Shown: positions 15,369 to 16,780 of the stretch, piece by piece
How positions within the stretch are numbered: the stretch's first letter is position 1
Layout of the letters: every line of letters starts with the position of its first letter
NCBI GenBank assembly: GCA_938038825.1
Contig: CALHST010000055.1
Coordinates: 1-16,780, forward strand
Source of the DNA: an uncultured Paracoccaceae bacterium
Lineage (GTDB): Bacteria > Pseudomonadota > Alphaproteobacteria > Rhodobacterales > Rhodobacteraceae
Direction of reading: 5' to 3'
DNA length: 16,780 bases
Made by a program: the position numbers and the translations under genes
The notes under the pieces: generated by a model
What the model was told of the DNA's origin: nothing
Seen by the model: the letters and a program-made list of their open reading frames with translations, nothing else
Database searches by the model: none

Positions 15369-16316
15369 TTACCACTCGAACCCGACAGCTTTTTCGGAAA
15401 CCTTCCAGAGACGCGACATGACAGCCTTGTCATGGGCGTGAGCGTTCAGTGTGCCTTTGCCGACCGGGCCGACCGCTTCCATACGGCCCGTCGGGCCGTA
15501 GAGGGCGCGTTGCTCGGTTAGGGCCTCTTCTGTCGCGCACATGACCTCTGGGTATGAGCCTTGTTCCGCGGTCTGGACCATCGGCGTCTTGGTCATTAGC
15601 CACCAAATGAAACGCATCGCGCGGCTTCCGCTGGTGGTTATCAGCGAAGTGGCCGACGAGCCCGGATGGCAGACGAATACCTCGACATCCTTGCGCCCCG
15701 CCGCAGCCAAACGGTCCTGCAATTCGTAGGCAAACATCATCTGCGCCAGCTTGCTTTGCGAATAGGCAGTGTTCGCGCCGTAGCCCTCATCCCAGTTCAT
15801 GTCGTCGAACTTGATGGTCTTGAGACCCATATTGTAGCCGAGGCTGGCAACGACCACGATCCGGCCTTTGCTTTCGGCTATGCGGTCAAAGAGGAGGCCA
15901 TTGAGCAGAAAGTGTCCGTAGTGATTGGTGCCGAGCTGGCTTTCGAACCCGTCGACGGTCAGCTTTCGCGTCGGCACCTGCGCGATGGCCGCGTTGTTGA
16001 TCAACGCGTCGATCCGAGGCACCATCTTCAGAACTTCCTCGGCAGACTCGCGCACGCTGTCCAAAACGGACAGGTCCGTGCGGATGAAGCTTACGTCGGC
16101 TTTCGCGCCGAATTCCTGTCTCAGGTCCGCGATTGCCGCCTCGGATTTCTCGGCCGAGCGGTTCAGCATTACCACCTTGGCGTTCTTCTTCAGCAAGATA
16201 CGCGCGGCTTGAAAGCCTGCGCCAGCGTTGGCGCCGGTGATGATGTAGGTCTTGCCTGACTGGTCGTCGAGGCGCTCGGGTGTCCAGCCTTTGGGTCCGA
16301 ATGTCGTATCCACCAT
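15369..16316 (-). CDS. Short-chain dehydrogenase/reductase
   Basis: This is a 315-residue classical-type SDR of the retinol-dehydrogenase/WWOX-like group, predicted to oxidise or reduce an alcohol/carbonyl pair with NAD(P). The cofactor motif TGANAGAG is at 27-34, the NNAA motif at 107-110, with N131, S158 (VVASLG) and the Y185-S-Q-S-K189 catalytic pair also present. The arginine after strand 2 (VVMLNRS, R53) suggests NADP(H). AGGAG on the minus strand (plus 16324-16328), 7 nt from the ATG, supports the start. It is divergent from an AraC-type regulator that may control it. By eye it is richer in GC than the division genes (67, 57, 65 and 58% in four hand-counted rows), but recN also has rows that high, so transfer is not shown. 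The substrate is unknown. Confidence 0.92.
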   Translation of the reverse strand: MVDTTFGPKGWTPERLDDQSGKTYIITGANAGAGFQAARILLKKNAKVVMLNRSAEKSEAAIADLRQEFGAKADVSFIRTDLSVLDSVRESAEEVLKMVPRIDALINNAAIAQVPTRKLTVDGFESQLGTNHYGHFLLNGLLFDRIAESKGRIVVVASLGYNMGLKTIKFDDMNWDEGYGANTAYSQSKLAQMMFAYELQDRLAAAGRKDVEVFVCHPGSSATSLITTSGSRAMRFIWWLMTKTPMVQTAEQGSYPEVMCATEEALTEQRALYGPTGRMEAVGPVGKGTLNAHAHDKAVMSRLWKVSEKAVGFEW

Positions 16317-16328
16317 TATCTGTCTCCT

Positions 16329-16344
16329 GCCAGCGCAGGCTGGC
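16329..16344. repeat. Inverted repeat in the SDR leader
   Basis: GCCAGC and GCTGGC are perfect 6-bp arms around GCAG, starting 12 nt upstream of the SDR start codon and next to its ribosome binding site. AGCGCAG within it recurs at 16368-16374. It could be an operator for the divergent regulator or a hairpin that affects translation. Confidence 0.5.
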
Positions 16345-16402
16345 CGTTTGCAGTTTCATTTTCTGAAAGCGCAGATAGAACCCTACAGGATGCAGAAACA
16401 GG

Positions 16403-16411
16403 TGATATACT
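16403..16411 (+). promoter_or_regulatory. Candidate extended -10 promoter of the AraC-type gene
   Basis: TGATATACT fits an extended -10 element (TGn followed by TATACT). The region 17 nt upstream is a poor -35, as is common for extended -10 promoters. It lies 66 nt upstream of the ATG at 16478, in the 161-nt divergent gap that must hold both promoters. Confidence 0.35.
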
Positions 16412-16477
16412 CTCGATTACTTGCCCAATCGTCTCAACTCCATTGCAAAGAGGAGAGTTCTCTGCCAGCTAGAGTGC

Positions 16478-16780
16478 ATGAGCAAAGACCAGATCAAAAA
16501 CCTTATCGAGCGCCATCTGCCAGAGGCAGGCCTTGTCGATACCGCGCTGAAAGGCGTCCAGCTTTTTCGGGTGACCGAGGCCATGCCCTGCGTGCCTGCC
16601 GTCTACGAGCCCACGGTCGTGGCTATTCTCAGTGGCACCAAGGAAGCTGTTCTGGACGGTGAGCACCACGTCTATGGCAGCGATAAATACTTGCTGTGCC
16701 CCATGACTTTACCGGTGGAGGCAGGCACGCCCTTGGCGTCCAAGGACGATCCTCTGCTTGGCGTCGTGATTGCGCTGGAG
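16478..16780 (+). CDS. AraC-family transcriptional regulator, N-terminal part (3'-truncated)
   Basis: An open frame runs from the ATG at 16478 to the end of the window (101 codons, no stop). The translation starts MSKDQIKNLIERHLPEAG and continues with TALKGVQLFRVTEAMPCVP, AVYEPTVVAILSGTKEAVLDG and YLLCPMTLPVEA. This is the pattern of the AraC_N effector-binding domain (PF06719), with the YEP and LSGTKE-type strands and the YLL..P.TLPVE segment. The C-terminal helix-turn-helix domain would lie beyond the window. The ribosome binding site is weak (AGAG 3 nt upstream). E. coli YqhC has this N-terminal domain and activates a neighbouring aldehyde reductase, so control of the divergent SDR gene is a reasonable inference. 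Confidence 0.85.
   Translation, partial: MSKDQIKNLIERHLPEAGLVDTALKGVQLFRVTEAMPCVPAVYEPTVVAILSGTKEAVLDGEHHVYGSDKYLLCPMTLPVEAGTPLASKDDPLLGVVIALE

Noticed and set aside
15261..15521. An 86-codon + frame starting at a GTG just after the dehalogenase
   Set aside because: Its second half is antisense to the SDR 3' end and there is no domain. It is better treated as possible repeat sequence.
15666..16259. A 197-codon + frame opposite the SDR gene
   Set aside because: The minus-strand SDR has every catalytic motif and a good ribosome binding site, while this frame has no recognisable domain and no ribosome site.
1..16780. CRISPR arrays, tRNA or rRNA genes, insertion sequences, phage or toxin-antitoxin modules
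   Set aside because: Read through on both strands without finding regular repeats, cloverleaf sequences, transposases or paired small genes.

Overview
This window comes from an alphaproteobacterium, most likely of the Roseobacter group (Rhodobacteraceae). The evidence is the gene order murB-ddl-ftsQ-ftsA-ftsZ-lpxC-bamD-recN, the type-II MurB, the FtsZ tail ending IEIPAFLRRQAN after a long acidic/proline-rich linker, and the short FtsA C-terminal helix. Base composition is moderate (hand-counted 60-base rows range from about 45 to 67% GC) and leucine TTG codons are frequent. The genus cannot be read from the sequence.

Bases 1-6474 are the distal part of the dcw (division and cell wall) cluster, all on the + strand: murB (5' end outside the window), ddl, ftsQ, ftsA, a small predicted secreted protein of unknown function, and ftsZ. 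Spacing is tight from murB to the small secreted gene, with overlaps of 13 nt (ddl/ftsQ) and 7 nt (ftsA/small gene). A 352-nt non-coding leader with several inverted repeats then precedes ftsZ. A clear intrinsic terminator follows ftsZ at 6499-6523.

Bases 6600-10291 hold lpxC (lipid A synthesis), bamD (outer-membrane protein assembly lipoprotein) and recN (SMC-like repair ATPase), also on +. A perfect 8-bp-stem palindrome separates bamD from recN. So the first 10 kb makes peptidoglycan precursors (MurB, Ddl), builds the divisome (FtsQ, FtsA, FtsZ) and the outer membrane (LpxC, BamD), and ends with a repair gene.

Bases 10400-16780 look more accessory. They hold a ClC-family chloride transporter or channel (+), a convergent DUF427 gene and an M24 aminopeptidase P (-), a haloalkane dehalogenase of subfamily II (+, divergent from the peptidase), a short-chain dehydrogenase (-), and the start of a divergent AraC-type regulator cut by the window end. 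The SDR/AraC pair resembles aldehyde- or xenobiotic-responsive oxidoreductase loci.

I found no tRNA, rRNA, CRISPR array, insertion sequence or phage gene, and no convincing undescribed multi-gene system. The best candidates for a second look are the ClC protein, which keeps the gating glutamate but has valine at the internal proton-glutamate position, and the four-cysteine secreted protein between ftsA and ftsZ with the structured ftsZ leader behind it.
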